A stretch of 64,000 nt of DNA from Bacteroidales bacterium (GCA_015061005.1 SUXJ01000005.1:92279-156278); one strand, 5' to 3'; counted from the stretch's first letter, positions 1 through 9,148 are shown. A program made the numbers and translations. The notes: generated from the letters alone by a model not told the origin.

Positions 1-150
1 TATTTCAATATAGTTCGAGAACATCTTTTTTCCCACATGGCGGATAATATATGACTTACCTATTTGGCGTGCACCATCAATCAACAGCATTCTATCAGAA
101 TCTGAAGAGAGATATTCCTCAATCCGGTTTTTAATCTTTCTGTATAACAT
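1..150 (-). CDS. AAA ATPase, DUF4143-type, N-terminal 50 codons (partial)
   Basis: The frame opens with ATG at 150 and runs off the left edge of the window. The visible start reads MLYRKIKNRIEEYL, followed by LLIDGARQIGKSYIIR, a Walker A loop (GxRQxGKS type) of the kind found in the ATPases that carry a C-terminal DUF4143 region. These are cytoplasmic P-loop proteins common in Bacteroidales, of unsettled function. Only the N-terminus is visible, so DUF4143 itself is inferred. The gene has a TATCTTTG -7 box at 172-179 and a tandem repeat at 201-275 directly upstream, resembling the arrangement of the complete ATPase at 35891. Start choice: first ATG after the promoter, 21 nt downstream of the -7 box. 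Confidence 0.75.
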   Translation of the reverse strand, partial: MLYRKIKNRIEEYLSSDSDRMLLIDGARQIGKSYIIRHVGKKMFSNYIEI

Positions 151-171
151 GTTACTGCCTTTTTGTTAGTG

Positions 172-179
172 CAAAGATA
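172..179 (-). promoter_or_regulatory. Promoter -7 box of the partial ATPase gene
   Basis: Reads TATCTTTG on the minus strand, matching the Bacteroidota TAnnTTTG element. No clear -33 TTTG is seen; the expected position is next to the tandem repeats at 201-275. Confidence 0.55.
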
Positions 180-200
180 GTACATTTTTTGACACGAGGT

Positions 201-275
201 GCGTTTTCCCATGAAAAACTTTCATAAAAAACAGCGTTTTCCTATAAAATACACCCCAAAAAAACAGCGTTTTCC
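201..275. repeat. 33-bp-period tandem repeat upstream of the ATPase gene
   Basis: The core GCGTTTTCC occurs at 201-209, 234-242 and 267-275, exactly 33 bp apart. The last two copies share AACAGCGTTTTCC preceded by an A-run; the spacers between cores differ. The array ends about 20 bp upstream of the -7 box of the ATPase gene, so it overlaps or abuts the -33 region. The rest of the gap up to mutL (276-442) is AT-rich with no other gene seen. Confidence 0.7.
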
Positions 276-442
276 GATTGATGTTTAATCATTGGAAGCA
301 ACGTTCATGCAAAAAACTTGTTTTAATTATGCCGTGGTGAGGCCTGTTTTATGTATAGTGGAGAGAATAAGATTCAATCTCTAATTTTCAATTTTGACTC
401 CTATTTCCATTCAAAATCCACACTCTCTTTCGTTTTTTTGTC

Positions 443-450
443 GTATATTT
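443..450 (+). promoter_or_regulatory. Promoter -7 box of mutL
   Basis: TATATTTG, a match to TAnnTTTG, 14 nt before the ATG at 465. It lies inside the upstream extension of the open frame, which supports starting mutL at 465. Confidence 0.6.
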
Positions 451-464
451 GCAACTGCAAAGAT

Positions 465-2312
465 ATGAATGACATTATCAAACTCCTCCCGGACAGCGTT
501 GCAAACCAGATTGCCGCAGGCGAAGTCATACAGCGACCAGCCTCTGTGGTAAAAGAACTCGTGGAAAACGCCGTCGATGCCGGAGCTTCCGAAATAACCG
601 TCATAATAAAAGATGCCGGACGTTCGCTCATCCAAGTAGTCGATAATGGCTGCGGAATGAGCGCAACCGATGCGCGACTCGCTTTCGAGCGACACTCCAC
701 TTCAAAAATCCGACAAGCCGACGACCTCTTCGAACTCCACACAATGGGATTTCGCGGCGAAGCACTCGCCAGTATATGCGCCGTCAGTCAAGTAGAGCTC
801 AAAACAATGCGACCCTCTGACTCAATTGGAACACGGCTGATTATCAGCGGTTCAAAAGTAGAGAGCCAAACCCCGGAAGCATGCACCCCGGGCTCAAACA
901 TGATGGTGAAAAACCTGTTTTTCAACGTACCGGCGAGGCGCAAGTTCCTTAAGAAAGATGCCGTGGAGATGAGCAATATCATTCATGAGTTCGAACGGTT
1001 AGCATTGGTCAACCCCTCGCTTGAACTAACGCTGATCCACAATGACTTGACCCTCCATCGCCTTCCGCCGGCAAACCTCCGACAGCGCATCATCGACCTC
1101 TTCGGAAAACAGCTGAACGACAAACTCATACCCGTTGAAACCGACACCGATATGGTCCGCATCAATGGGTTTATCGTGCGCCCGGAACACTGCCGTAAAC
1201 GAAACTCCTTGCAATATCTGTTCGTCAACGGACGCAACATGCTTCACCCCTACTTCCGCAAAGCAATCCTGCAATGCTACGAAGGTTTGATTCCTGCCGA
1301 CGAACAGCCGTCTTACTTCTTGAATTTCACCGTTGACCCGCAAACAATCGACGTCAACATTCACCCGACCAAAAACGAAATAAAATTCGAGCAAGAACAA
1401 AGCATCCGACAGATTCTATACGCCGTAGTAAAGGAAACAATCGGTCGCTTCAGTGCTGCTCCGGAAATCGACTTCACGAACCTCAACGATGAACTCAGGC
1501 CCGAAATCCCTGCGCCCGGAAGCGTTGCGTCGCCGTCTCGCCCCGTAAGTTCAACCCCGAGCGGTTACAACCCGTTCCGGAGCTCTTCGGCAACCAATTG
1601 GGACGAACTGTATCGCAACTTCACCTCGGCTCGAAACGAAGCTCTCTCATCAGAACTCGCCGGCGAATCATCGTTGCTCAACTCCCTCCCGGAAAACGAA
1701 CCCGACATCTCCGACCCTCTGCCCCTCACCTCTAATCAAACCGAAGCGATAATCCCTATTGGAACACGCTTCGCTGCACTCCCCGACTCTCGCGGACTCA
1801 GAATCATAGACCTTCGCAGAGCTCACCAAACTATCCTCTACGACCGATTTCTGACCGCTCTGACATCTAACCAAGGCCCCCTCCCGGCTCAACGACTCAT
1901 ATTCCCCGGACGAGTAGCCTTGGGAACGGCCTATGAGCCGATTATTCAAGAATTGGAACCTCAACTCGCTGAAATAGGATTCGATATCGCACCCCTTGGT
2001 GGCGGTGAATGGTCTATTAACGCCGTCCCTGCAATTGTTGACGCGGCAAACCCCGAAGAACTCATCAAAGCAATCATCGACGAAGCCGCAACAGATGTTG
2101 AAGCCGCCGACTCACCCATACGCCCCATCGTACGACGTATTGCCGCAGGAATGGCTCGCGCGGCGGCCGTCAAAGCCGACCGGAAATTATCCGCTGCCGA
2201 AATTTCTCATATCGTGGCTCAGCTCGCCGCCCTTTCAGCTCCCGGATTCAATCCCGCCGGCAAACCAACGTTCACGGTCATTAACGAAGACGAAATAGCC
2301 AAAATGTTATGA
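465..2312 (+). CDS. mutL: DNA mismatch repair protein MutL
   Basis: MutL links MutS mismatch recognition to strand removal. The 615-residue product carries GHKL ATPase motifs ELVENAVDAG (31-40), DNGCGM (60-65) and GFRGEAL (95-101), a low-complexity linker (about 345-420) and a C-terminal dimerisation domain. The frame is open upstream to 351, but ATG 465 gives the canonical start (MNDIIKLLPD) and follows a promoter box. In the C-terminal domain, where nicking MutL proteins have DQHAxxExxxxE, this one reads DLRRAHQTILYD, and the usual Cys positions near the C-terminus read ARAAAVKADRKLS and NPAGKPTF. The endonuclease site therefore looks degenerate. First gene of an operon; its stop overlaps the next start by 4 bp. 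Confidence 0.95.
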   Translation: MNDIIKLLPDSVANQIAAGEVIQRPASVVKELVENAVDAGASEITVIIKDAGRSLIQVVDNGCGMSATDARLAFERHSTSKIRQADDLFELHTMGFRGEALASICAVSQVELKTMRPSDSIGTRLIISGSKVESQTPEACTPGSNMMVKNLFFNVPARRKFLKKDAVEMSNIIHEFERLALVNPSLELTLIHNDLTLHRLPPANLRQRIIDLFGKQLNDKLIPVETDTDMVRINGFIVRPEHCRKRNSLQYLFVNGRNMLHPYFRKAILQCYEGLIPADEQPSYFLNFTVDPQTIDVNIHPTKNEIKFEQEQSIRQILYAVVKETIGRFSAAPEIDFTNLNDELRPEIPAPGSVASPSRPVSSTPSGYNPFRSSSATNWDELYRNFTSARNEALSSELAGESSLLNSLPENEPDISDPLPLTSNQTEAIIPIGTRFAALPDSRGLRIIDLRRAHQTILYDRFLTALTSNQGPLPAQRLIFPGRVALGTAYEPIIQELEPQLAEIGFDIAPLGGGEWSINAVPAIVDAANPEELIKAIIDEAATDVEAADSPIRPIVRRIAAGMARAAAVKADRKLSAAEISHIVAQLAALSAPGFNPAGKPTFTVINEDEIAKML

Positions 2313-3238
2313 GTAAGCATATCCGCCGATGCCGACTGATCGTAAATCCCAGAAGCGGCACTTCCGAAAAAGGCAAAGTAATCAAAAAAGCTATTGAGCA
2401 ACTTCTTGCTGCGCAATGGAACGTTGAAGCGGCCTACACCGAACGCCCCGGACATGCCACCGAGCTTGCCGCCCAAGCTGCAGCCGATGGGTTCGATGCG
2501 GCAATAGCCGTTGGCGGAGACGGAACGGTAAACGAAACGGCAAAAGCTCTCGTCAACTCATCTACCGCACTCGGAATCATACCCATGGGCTCCGGAAACG
2601 GGCTCGCTCGCCACATGAACATCCCCATGAATCCGTTCAAGGCAATCGAAATCCTATCTGAAGGCCACATCGAAGAATGCGACTATTGCACCGTCAATAA
2701 TATCCCTTTCTTCTGCACTTTCGGAATGGGATTTGACGCCGCCGTAGCCGACCGCTTTGCCGCCACTCCCGGTAACCGCGGATTTGTCAACTATCTGCGT
2801 TCAACGTTTCTCGAACTCATCGAATATAAACCCGAAAGCTACACAATATATTCCAACAACGAAACCATTGCCGAACAAGCATTCGTTGTGGCTTGCTGCA
2901 ATGCCGCGCAATATGGAAACAACGCATTCATCGCGCCTAACGCAAGTATTACCGACGGACTCATGGACGTCACGATAATTCATAATGGAAACATTCTCAG
3001 TCATGCTCTGAGCGGCATCGACATGATGATTGGAACCATTCATGAAAACACAAGAATACACACCTTCAGAACAGCCGAGGTAACCATTGAACGCTCCGGA
3101 AACGGACCCGTTCAAATCGACGGCGAACCAACTCAGATGGGACAACACCTCACTATCCGATGCCACCACAAAGGCATACGCGTAATCTCTCCCGGTGAAA
3201 TGAAGGTTAAACCGATTTTAAGCTCGATTGGACTGTAA
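2309..3238 (+). CDS. Diacylglycerol/lipid kinase family protein (DagK/YegS-like)
   Basis: A 309-residue cytoplasmic protein with the DAGK catalytic domain at its N-terminus: nucleotide-binding GGDGTVNE at 69-76 and GSGNGLA at 94-100, the signature of the YegS/DgkB group. A second beta-rich domain fills the C-terminal half. Likely phosphorylates a diacylglycerol-type lipid; the precise substrate cannot be read from sequence. The ATGA overlap with mutL and the 3-bp gap to miaB suggest co-transcription and translational coupling. Length is normal for the family. Confidence 0.88.
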   Translation: MSKHIRRCRLIVNPRSGTSEKGKVIKKAIEQLLAAQWNVEAAYTERPGHATELAAQAAADGFDAAIAVGGDGTVNETAKALVNSSTALGIIPMGSGNGLARHMNIPMNPFKAIEILSEGHIEECDYCTVNNIPFFCTFGMGFDAAVADRFAATPGNRGFVNYLRSTFLELIEYKPESYTIYSNNETIAEQAFVVACCNAAQYGNNAFIAPNASITDGLMDVTIIHNGNILSHALSGIDMMIGTIHENTRIHTFRTAEVTIERSGNGPVQIDGEPTQMGQHLTIRCHHKGIRVISPGEMKVKPILSSIGL

Positions 3239-3241
3239 TTT

Positions 3242-4546
3242 ATGAAAAAACTCATTATCGAAACATACGGCTGCCAAATGAACGTGGCAGACAGCGAAGT
3301 GGTCGCTTCTGTCATGCAAATGGCAGACTATGAACTGACCGACTCCCTCGATAACGCCGATGCAATCTTCCTCAACACTTGCTCCATTCGCGACAATGCC
3401 GAACAAAAAATACTCAGCAGACTTAGCGCACTCAACGCATTGCGCCGCAAGTCCGGCCGACCCAAAATTATCGGTGTAATCGGGTGCATGGCAGAACGAG
3501 TGGGGCGCGACTTAATCGACAACTACGGAGTAAACCTCGTGGCAGGACCCGACAGTTATCTCGATCTTCCAGCCCTCATAGCGTCGGCCGAACAGGGAAT
3601 CCCGGCAATCAACGTCGAACTCAGCACCACCGAAACATACCGCAACATTATTCCGCGTCGAATCGGCTCCAACGGCGTCAGTGGATTTGTCTCTATAATG
3701 CGAGGCTGCAACAATTTCTGCACTTACTGCATCGTCCCATACACTCGCGGACGCGAACGCTCTCGCGAGCCGCAAAGCATTCTCGCGGAAGTGCGCGACC
3801 TTCGCGACCGTGGATTCAAAGAAGTGACTCTGTTGGGTCAGAACGTCAACTCCTACAAATTCGAGGAAACCGACTTCGCTCAACTCCTCAAAATGGTAGC
3901 CGACGAAGCTCCGCAAATGCGAATTCGCTTCACAACATCACACCCTCGCGACATGAGCGATGAAATAATCGCGGCAATTGCCGCCCGACCGAACATCGCC
4001 CACCATATTCATCTGCCAGTCCAAAGCGGCTCCGATTCAGTACTCAAAGCAATGAACCGCCACTATGACCGCGCGCTATACTTGGACCGCATTGCTGCAA
4101 TCCGACGCATGATTCCCGACTGCTCTATCACCTCTGACCTATTCACCGGCTTCCACTCCGAATCCGACGAGGACTTCGAGCAAACTCTGGATCTGATGCG
4201 AACCGTCGGATTCGATGCCTCATTTATGTTCAAATATTCCGAACGACCCGGCACGGTAGCAGCCCGGACAATGCCCGACAACATTCCCGAACCCGTGAAA
4301 ATCGAGCGACTCAACCGCATGATTGCCTTGCAAAACGAGCTCAGCCTTGCCGCCAACCGTCGCGACATAGGCAAGACATTCAGCGTCTTGATTGAAGGAG
4401 TGAGCAAACGAAGCTCCGAGCAGTGGGTGGGACGTAACGGACAGAACAAAACCGTGGTGTTTCCGCGCAGACCCGACACTCGCATCGGCGACACCGTTCA
4501 AGTAACCATAACCGACGCAACTTCAGCAACTCTCCTCGGACAATGA
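3242..4546 (+). CDS. miaB: tRNA-2-methylthio-N6-dimethylallyladenosine synthase MiaB
   Basis: A radical-SAM methylthiotransferase that adds 2-methylthio to i6A37 of tRNAs. The 434 residues show the UPF0004 domain with its three cluster cysteines C11 (ETYGCQMN), C47 (LNTCSIRD) and C82 (GCMAERV), the radical-SAM triad C156/C160/C163 (CNNFCTYC), and a C-terminal TRAM-type domain. MiaB rather than MtaB or RimO is favoured by the N-terminal ETYGCQMN and the length. Downstream of the lipid kinase, with a 4-bp overlap into the DUF4919 gene. Confidence 0.93.
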   Translation: MKKLIIETYGCQMNVADSEVVASVMQMADYELTDSLDNADAIFLNTCSIRDNAEQKILSRLSALNALRRKSGRPKIIGVIGCMAERVGRDLIDNYGVNLVAGPDSYLDLPALIASAEQGIPAINVELSTTETYRNIIPRRIGSNGVSGFVSIMRGCNNFCTYCIVPYTRGRERSREPQSILAEVRDLRDRGFKEVTLLGQNVNSYKFEETDFAQLLKMVADEAPQMRIRFTTSHPRDMSDEIIAAIAARPNIAHHIHLPVQSGSDSVLKAMNRHYDRALYLDRIAAIRRMIPDCSITSDLFTGFHSESDEDFEQTLDLMRTVGFDASFMFKYSERPGTVAARTMPDNIPEPVKIERLNRMIALQNELSLAANRRDIGKTFSVLIEGVSKRSSEQWVGRNGQNKTVVFPRRPDTRIGDTVQVTITDATSATLLGQ

Positions 4547-5274
4547 AGCATCTACTGACCCTATTCCTTTCTATCATTCTCCTCTGTGCCTTTCGAACTC
4601 CCGAAGCACCGGACATGGAGCAAATTCACCGCGAAGTCACCGACCCCGAGTCGCAATATTATTACCCCGACTTGATGGCTCGATACGAGCAAAACGAAAC
4701 CATTATGACTCTCGATGACTACCGGCGGCTTTATCTTGGCTACGTATTCGAAGAGGACTTCAATCCGTATCGCACATCCAATTATGCTCCGGTGGTGGAA
4801 CAACTGTATTACAAATCCCAACACACCAAGAGCGAATGTGACGAGATTATCAAATATGCCCAACTCAGTTTGAAAGACAACCCCTTTGATTTGCAGCAAA
4901 TCGACTATCTGATTTATGCGCTGCGCGAAAAGAAGAAAAACAACCTTGCCAACATCTGGCAATATCGATTAAATCATATCCTTGAGGCAATTGTCAGCAC
5001 CGGAACGGGACTCAGCCCCGAACAGGCTTGGTACGTAATCTGTCCTCAACATGAGTATTTCATACTTAACCGCATGGGCTGCACCGCTCAAAAATATGAA
5101 TTCCTGCCTCCGTGGTTCGATCACATCACCGTGGCTGCAAAAAGCGAAAAAGACTCAACGGAATATTACTTCAATTCGCGCTATTTCTTGAAAGAATATC
5201 AGCGAAAATATCTTTACGGAATCGAGGAAGCCGACTCAATCGCCGAGGCCGAAATAACGACGCAGGGTGAGTAA
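4543..5274 (+). CDS. DUF4919 family protein
   Basis: A 243-residue protein with a hydrophobic N-terminus (LLTLFLSIILLCAF) that looks like a signal peptide, so probably exported to the periplasm; there is no good lipobox. The body (DPESQYYYPDLMARYEQN, then DDYRRLYLGYVFEEDFNPY) matches the Bacteroidota DUF4919 family, which has no assigned function. It overlaps miaB by 4 bp and its 3' end overlaps the convergent GT90 gene by 39 bp. Conserved operon tail rather than a clue to function. Confidence 0.8.
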   Translation: MKHLLTLFLSIILLCAFRTPEAPDMEQIHREVTDPESQYYYPDLMARYEQNETIMTLDDYRRLYLGYVFEEDFNPYRTSNYAPVVEQLYYKSQHTKSECDEIIKYAQLSLKDNPFDLQQIDYLIYALREKKKNNLANIWQYRLNHILEAIVSTGTGLSPEQAWYVICPQHEYFILNRMGCTAQKYEFLPPWFDHITVAAKSEKDSTEYYFNSRYFLKEYQRKYLYGIEEADSIAEAEITTQGE

Positions 5275-6165
5275 CGCCGCGGCGAGTTCAATGCGCAGAT
5301 TGCGAAACCGGGCAACGTAGGCATGATTGTTCCTAATCATTTCTTCGGCTTCTGCCGGACGACTCAGATAGTAATCCATCTTGTCGAGCAGATCGGAATA
5401 GTCATCACGCAGACCAACGTAGTGCTCTCCGGGTTGTAACAGCCCCTCCATGAACCATGTCTCCATTGTCGGTCGGGGCATCACCGGAAGGGAGTTGCTG
5501 CTCATGACCCATTTCAGGTTCGTGGCAACGTCGTTGCCCTCAATGCACGCAACGAATTTATAACCAAGCTGTTGATCCACAGTCATGCGCTCTCTGAGCC
5601 ACAGTTCCGACCGTCCTCCCGAGGCGTTCACCTGCCCCAAGTCAGTGCGCTCATGTCCGAACCATCGGTCCATAAACTCCACTCGCGCCTTTCGGTGCAC
5701 TTCATTGCGGCTCACGATTATCGGCAGTTTTTCAGCCCATGGCGTTTCGTCTGCCACAACAAAGCGAAAATGGCGCACGGCATTGAGAGGCAACAGCGTT
5801 GCATTCTGCGACCCGATCGGGCGCGCCTTTATCAGCGTCGGAACGCCAACGTCGTCATAGACGTCGCCGAAGTGATAGTTTAACGTCAGATTTTGCGGAA
5901 AGTAGTTCAGCAGCCTGCGCAAGGGAAAAAAATAACCGGTGTGGCGCGGTTTTGAGCGCGGAAAGCGCAATTCCGATGCTGCGATACTCCCAGTGCCGTC
6001 AAGGCTGCGCCGACAATAATACTCAGCGCGTTCTTCAGCCGTGCGCAGGTCTTCGGAAGTCAGGGAGCGAAGCACTCGCCCCATATCATAGAATTGTCGC
6101 GGAGCTATGCAATGCCATAGTCCGGCAATCATTTCCCGGCGTTTTCTGCTGCGTTCTAAGGGCAT
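5236..6165 (-). CDS. Glycosyltransferase family 90 protein (CAP10/LpsA-like)
   Basis: A 309-residue protein resembling the GT90 (CAP10) group of O-glycosyl/xylosyltransferases, also found in LPS core synthesis. Recognised blocks are VPTLIKARPIG, NAVRHFRFV, RNEVHRKARVEFMDRWFGH and the C-terminal LGYKFVACIEGNDVATNLKW with the donor-binding GNDVATNLKW and MPRPTMETWFMEGLL. No signal peptide or membrane span, so probably a cytoplasmic surface-polysaccharide enzyme. Convergent and overlapping with the DUF4919 gene; only 6 bp separate it from ychF upstream, so it may be read through from ychF. The acceptor sugar is unknown. Confidence 0.8.
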   Translation of the reverse strand: MPLERSRKRREMIAGLWHCIAPRQFYDMGRVLRSLTSEDLRTAEERAEYYCRRSLDGTGSIAASELRFPRSKPRHTGYFFPLRRLLNYFPQNLTLNYHFGDVYDDVGVPTLIKARPIGSQNATLLPLNAVRHFRFVVADETPWAEKLPIIVSRNEVHRKARVEFMDRWFGHERTDLGQVNASGGRSELWLRERMTVDQQLGYKFVACIEGNDVATNLKWVMSSNSLPVMPRPTMETWFMEGLLQPGEHYVGLRDDYSDLLDKMDYYLSRPAEAEEMIRNNHAYVARFRNLRIELAAALLTLRRYFGLGD

Positions 6166-6171
6166 AAAAAC

Positions 6172-7275
6172 TCAGACGTTGAAACGGAAGTGCATTATGT
6201 CGCCGTCTTGCACCACGTATTCTTTGCCTTCAACGCTCATCTTTCCGGCTTCTTTCACTGCGGATTCCGAGCCGAGGGTGACATAGTCGTCGTACTTGAT
6301 AACTTCGGCTCGAATGAAGCCTTTCTCGAAGTCGGTGTGAATGATTCCGGCACATTTCGGAGCTTTGCTGCCGCGTGTGAATGTCCATGCGCGAACTTCG
6401 TCGGCTCCGGCAGTGAAGTAGGTTTGAAGGTCCAGCAAGGCATAGGCTGCACGAATCAGACGCGAAACGCCGCTTTCTTCAAGCCCGATTTCAGCGAGGA
6501 ACTCTTGACGTTCCTCCCAAGTGTCGAGTTCTGCAATTTCGCTTTCGGTCTGAGCGGCAACAATCATCAACTGTGCCCCTTCGTCTTTAATGGCTTCGCG
6601 AACGGCTTCAACATAGGCGTTTCCGTTAACGGCCGATGCGTCATCGACATTGCAAACGTACAGAACCGGCTTTGAGGTCAGCAAGAAGAGTTCGCGTGCA
6701 AATTTTTGCTCATCGGGGGTGTCGAACTGCACCGAACGCGCCGGTTTGCCGGCATCGAGGGCTTCCTTAAAGCGTTGCAACACTTCGGCTTGCAGCTTTG
6801 CGGTCTTGTCGCCGCCGGTCTGAGCCGCTTTCAGTGTTTTTGCCAATCGAGCCTCCACGGTTTCAAGGTCCTTTATTTGCAATTCATAGTCAATGATTTC
6901 CTTATCGCGAACGGGATCGACCGAGCCGTCAACGTGTGTGATATTGTCATTATCAAAGCAGCGAAGCACGTGGAGAATGGCGTCCGTTTCGCGAATGTTG
7001 GCCAAGAACTTGTTGCCGAGGCCTTCACCCTTGCTTGCGCCCTTCACCAAACCGGCAATATCCACGATTTCCACCGTTGCCGGCACTACCGATTTCGGAT
7101 TACACAGTTCCACAAGGCGAGTCAGCCTGTCGTCGGGCACTGTTATCACACCGACATTGGGTTCAATCGTACAAAAGGGGAAGTTTGCGCTCTGAGCTTT
7201 TGCGTTGCTCAAGCAGTTGAAAAGAGTGGATTTACCCACGTTGGGCAATCCTACTATTCCGCATTGCAATGACAT
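6172..7275 (-). CDS. ychF: Redox-regulated ATPase YchF (Obg-family)
   Basis: A 367-residue P-loop protein with G1 GLPNVGKST (residues 8-16), switch/G3 [14 protein letters not shown], a coiled-coil insertion in the middle and a C-terminal TGS domain. YchF/OLA1 proteins bind ribosomes and prefer ATP over GTP. Full length. The start ATG at 7275 is followed by [16 protein letters not shown], the expected N-terminus. A TAACTTTG -7 box lies at 7314-7321. Upstream neighbour is the orphan terminase, 87 bp away on the same strand. Confidence 0.95.
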   Translation of the reverse strand: MSLQCGIVGLPNVGKSTLFNCLSNAKAQSANFPFCTIEPNVGVITVPDDRLTRLVELCNPKSVVPATVEIVDIAGLVKGASKGEGLGNKFLANIRETDAILHVLRCFDNDNITHVDGSVDPVRDKEIIDYELQIKDLETVEARLAKTLKAAQTGGDKTAKLQAEVLQRFKEALDAGKPARSVQFDTPDEQKFARELFLLTSKPVLYVCNVDDASAVNGNAYVEAVREAIKDEGAQLMIVAAQTESEIAELDTWEERQEFLAEIGLEESGVSRLIRAAYALLDLQTYFTAGADEVRAWTFTRGSKAPKCAGIIHTDFEKGFIRAEVIKYDDYVTLGSESAVKEAGKMSVEGKEYVVQDGDIMHFRFNV

Positions 7276-7313
7276 ATCTTTATTCTTTCTGTTTAGTTTC
7301 TGTAAATCAACTG

Positions 7314-7321
7314 CAAAGTTA
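7314..7321 (-). promoter_or_regulatory. Promoter -7 box of ychF
   Basis: TAACTTTG on the minus strand, 38 nt before the ATG; no clear -33 TTTG at the usual spacing. Confidence 0.45.
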
Positions 7322-7361
7322 AGAAAAATATCAAAACTTAAAAAATTTATGCCCGAGGGGG

Positions 7362-9092
7362 TTAGAGGGTGAATTTGGGGCGTTGGGTGCGTGAGCGGGG
7401 TCGATGTTGGCGCACGGCGTAGGCGGCAATGGCTCGTGTCATGACCATGTCGTCGTTTCCACCGGGTGCGGCTTCCATTGAGCCGCGGCGAGTGCGCACG
7501 AAGTTGCGCATCTCAGCCAGCGCGGCGGCAGAGCGTTCGATGTAGCGACCGTCGCGCAGGGCAGCGGTCAGGTCGGTGATGGCTGCCGTCTTTGTCTGCG
7601 CGTTGGTGTGGAAACCGAATCGTTCGGAGGGCTGTCCGGTCACCTTGTCGAGCCCAATTCGTCGGAAAATGTTGGAGTAGCCTGAGCGTGCAATTCGTTC
7701 GAGGGCATCGAGACCGCGCGCTTCCAAGGAGTTGCTTTCCACGACCAGCAGCGCGTTGTGGTAACGGCGTCCGAGGGCTTGCGCAATGTCGCAGAGTCGG
7801 TCGGCATCGGCATGCCCTCGCCATTGCGCCACCAACTCCATCTGCTGCGGCTCGCGGCAGTCGAACACTGCAATCACGCTCCAGTCCGCGCCCTCCCAAT
7901 TGCCACCCACATCGACGGCGATGACGTAGCTGCTACGCCCGGCAAGTTCCGTTGGGGCACAAGGCTCGCGCCATACCTCCAGCCGCCCGTTTGCCGCGTC
8001 GGCAATGCGTCCGTCGGTGAACGACACCTCGGCGCGGCGTTGCGGTTCGCGAATGTTGGCGTTTTGCGCATCGAGCACCTGCGAGGGAAACACTCCGGGG
8101 AGCTCATTGCTGAACGCCTCGTCGGCAGTGGTGGGATATTCACGCATCATCATGATGCGCGAGCCTACTTCGAGAGTCTTGTTGTGATACCAATTAATCT
8201 GCTCCAGGGTCAGCCCGATGTTCCACAGCGAGCGTTCGTAGTCGTCGAGCTTTTCCCAAAGCTGCTCGGGAGGACAATCGAGGTCCTCGGTGTTCATCTC
8301 CACGTCATACCACGGCGCAAAAATCGGCGTCTTGTCGCTTTCGCCCTCCTGAGCGCGCTTCCACTCGGCGTGGAAGAAACCTCCGGCGCCGTTTGCGGTA
8401 CTCTCCATGACCACTGCTGTCAGCGGCACGCGAGGCACGTTTGAAGCAATGGAGCGAACCACATCGTAAGGCGAGTAGGCACGCGAGTCGGGCCAATAAG
8501 CCACCTCGCTCAAGTGGGCCATCGAGATCGCCGCACCGCGAGCGGCATCGGGATTCTTTGCGGTGACGGCAATGACTTGCGCCCGAGCCGACGTCAGCTC
8601 ATAAGTGGGCGAACCCGCCTCGGCGTGCTTAAACTTCATCTTTTCGGGTCGGAACTCCTCGGGATAGTTAGCCACCAAATCCTTATAGTGGCTGCGAATG
8701 AGAGTGGCGGCATTCAGACAGTGGGCACAGATGGCCGAGTGCCAACTCTCGGTGTGCATGAGCTGGAGCCACGCCATGTAGTAGGCAATCAGAGTAGAGC
8801 AGCCCCATTGGCGCGACTTCAACACGATGGCCCTGATTGGCCGCTCAGCCAAGCGTTGACTCTCGAGCACGGTGAGGACCTTTCGCTGCGCCCCGTTGAG
8901 AACGAACGGCACCGATCGGCCCGTGAGCTTATGGCGAATGCGCACGCACTGCTGCGCCCAAAACTCGAAGTCGTTGCGCATACGCTCATCGAGATTTTGG
9001 TCGGGCAGAGACAGGAAACGCGGCCGCGAGCGTCGACGAAACGCCTCCCTCCGCACCCGATTTTCTTCAATAAAAGCATGATTAAAATCCAT
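7362..9092 (-). CDS. Phage terminase large subunit-like protein (orphan)
   Basis: A 576-residue protein built like a viral packaging motor. The N-terminal half has a deviant Walker A (VLKSRQWGCST), typical of terminases, and a hydrophobic strand ending in SE (MAHLSEVAYW) as the likely Walker B. The C-terminal half has RNase-H-like nuclease segments: YVIAVDVGGNWEGADWSVIA (first Asp), ALLVVESNS (second acidic residue) and APGGNDDMVMTRAIA (third). ATG 9092 (MDFNHAFIEE) was chosen over an upstream non-canonical extension because a TATCTTTG box at 9098-9105 lies just 5 nt before it. No portal, capsid, small terminase or integrase is found in the flanks, which are ychF and tpx. Full length and apparently intact; whether it still packages or cuts DNA is unknown. 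Confidence 0.78.
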   Translation of the reverse strand: MDFNHAFIEENRVRREAFRRRSRPRFLSLPDQNLDERMRNDFEFWAQQCVRIRHKLTGRSVPFVLNGAQRKVLTVLESQRLAERPIRAIVLKSRQWGCSTLIAYYMAWLQLMHTESWHSAICAHCLNAATLIRSHYKDLVANYPEEFRPEKMKFKHAEAGSPTYELTSARAQVIAVTAKNPDAARGAAISMAHLSEVAYWPDSRAYSPYDVVRSIASNVPRVPLTAVVMESTANGAGGFFHAEWKRAQEGESDKTPIFAPWYDVEMNTEDLDCPPEQLWEKLDDYERSLWNIGLTLEQINWYHNKTLEVGSRIMMMREYPTTADEAFSNELPGVFPSQVLDAQNANIREPQRRAEVSFTDGRIADAANGRLEVWREPCAPTELAGRSSYVIAVDVGGNWEGADWSVIAVFDCREPQQMELVAQWRGHADADRLCDIAQALGRRYHNALLVVESNSLEARGLDALERIARSGYSNIFRRIGLDKVTGQPSERFGFHTNAQTKTAAITDLTAALRDGRYIERSAAALAEMRNFVRTRRGSMEAAPGGNDDMVMTRAIAAYAVRQHRPRSRTQRPKFTL

Positions 9093-9097
9093 GAGCG

Positions 9098-9105
9098 CAA
9101 AGATA
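9098..9105 (-). promoter_or_regulatory. Promoter -7 box of the terminase-like gene
   Basis: TATCTTTG on the minus strand, 5 nt before ATG 9092, implying a leaderless or nearly leaderless mRNA. Confidence 0.55.
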
Positions 9106-9148
9106 CGCCGCACAGACACCCCCCAAGCGTAGATTTTACGAAGGGGGG

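Noticed and set aside
351-464. Upstream extension of mutL to an earlier ATG
   Set aside because: The extra residues are not MutL-like and the segment contains the promoter box TATATTTG at 443-450; the canonical start is ATG 465.
7758-8444. Long plus-strand open frame (228 codons) across the terminase-like gene
   Set aside because: It is antisense to a well-supported gene with clear motifs; open only because of the high-GC codon pattern, and its translation shows no family features.
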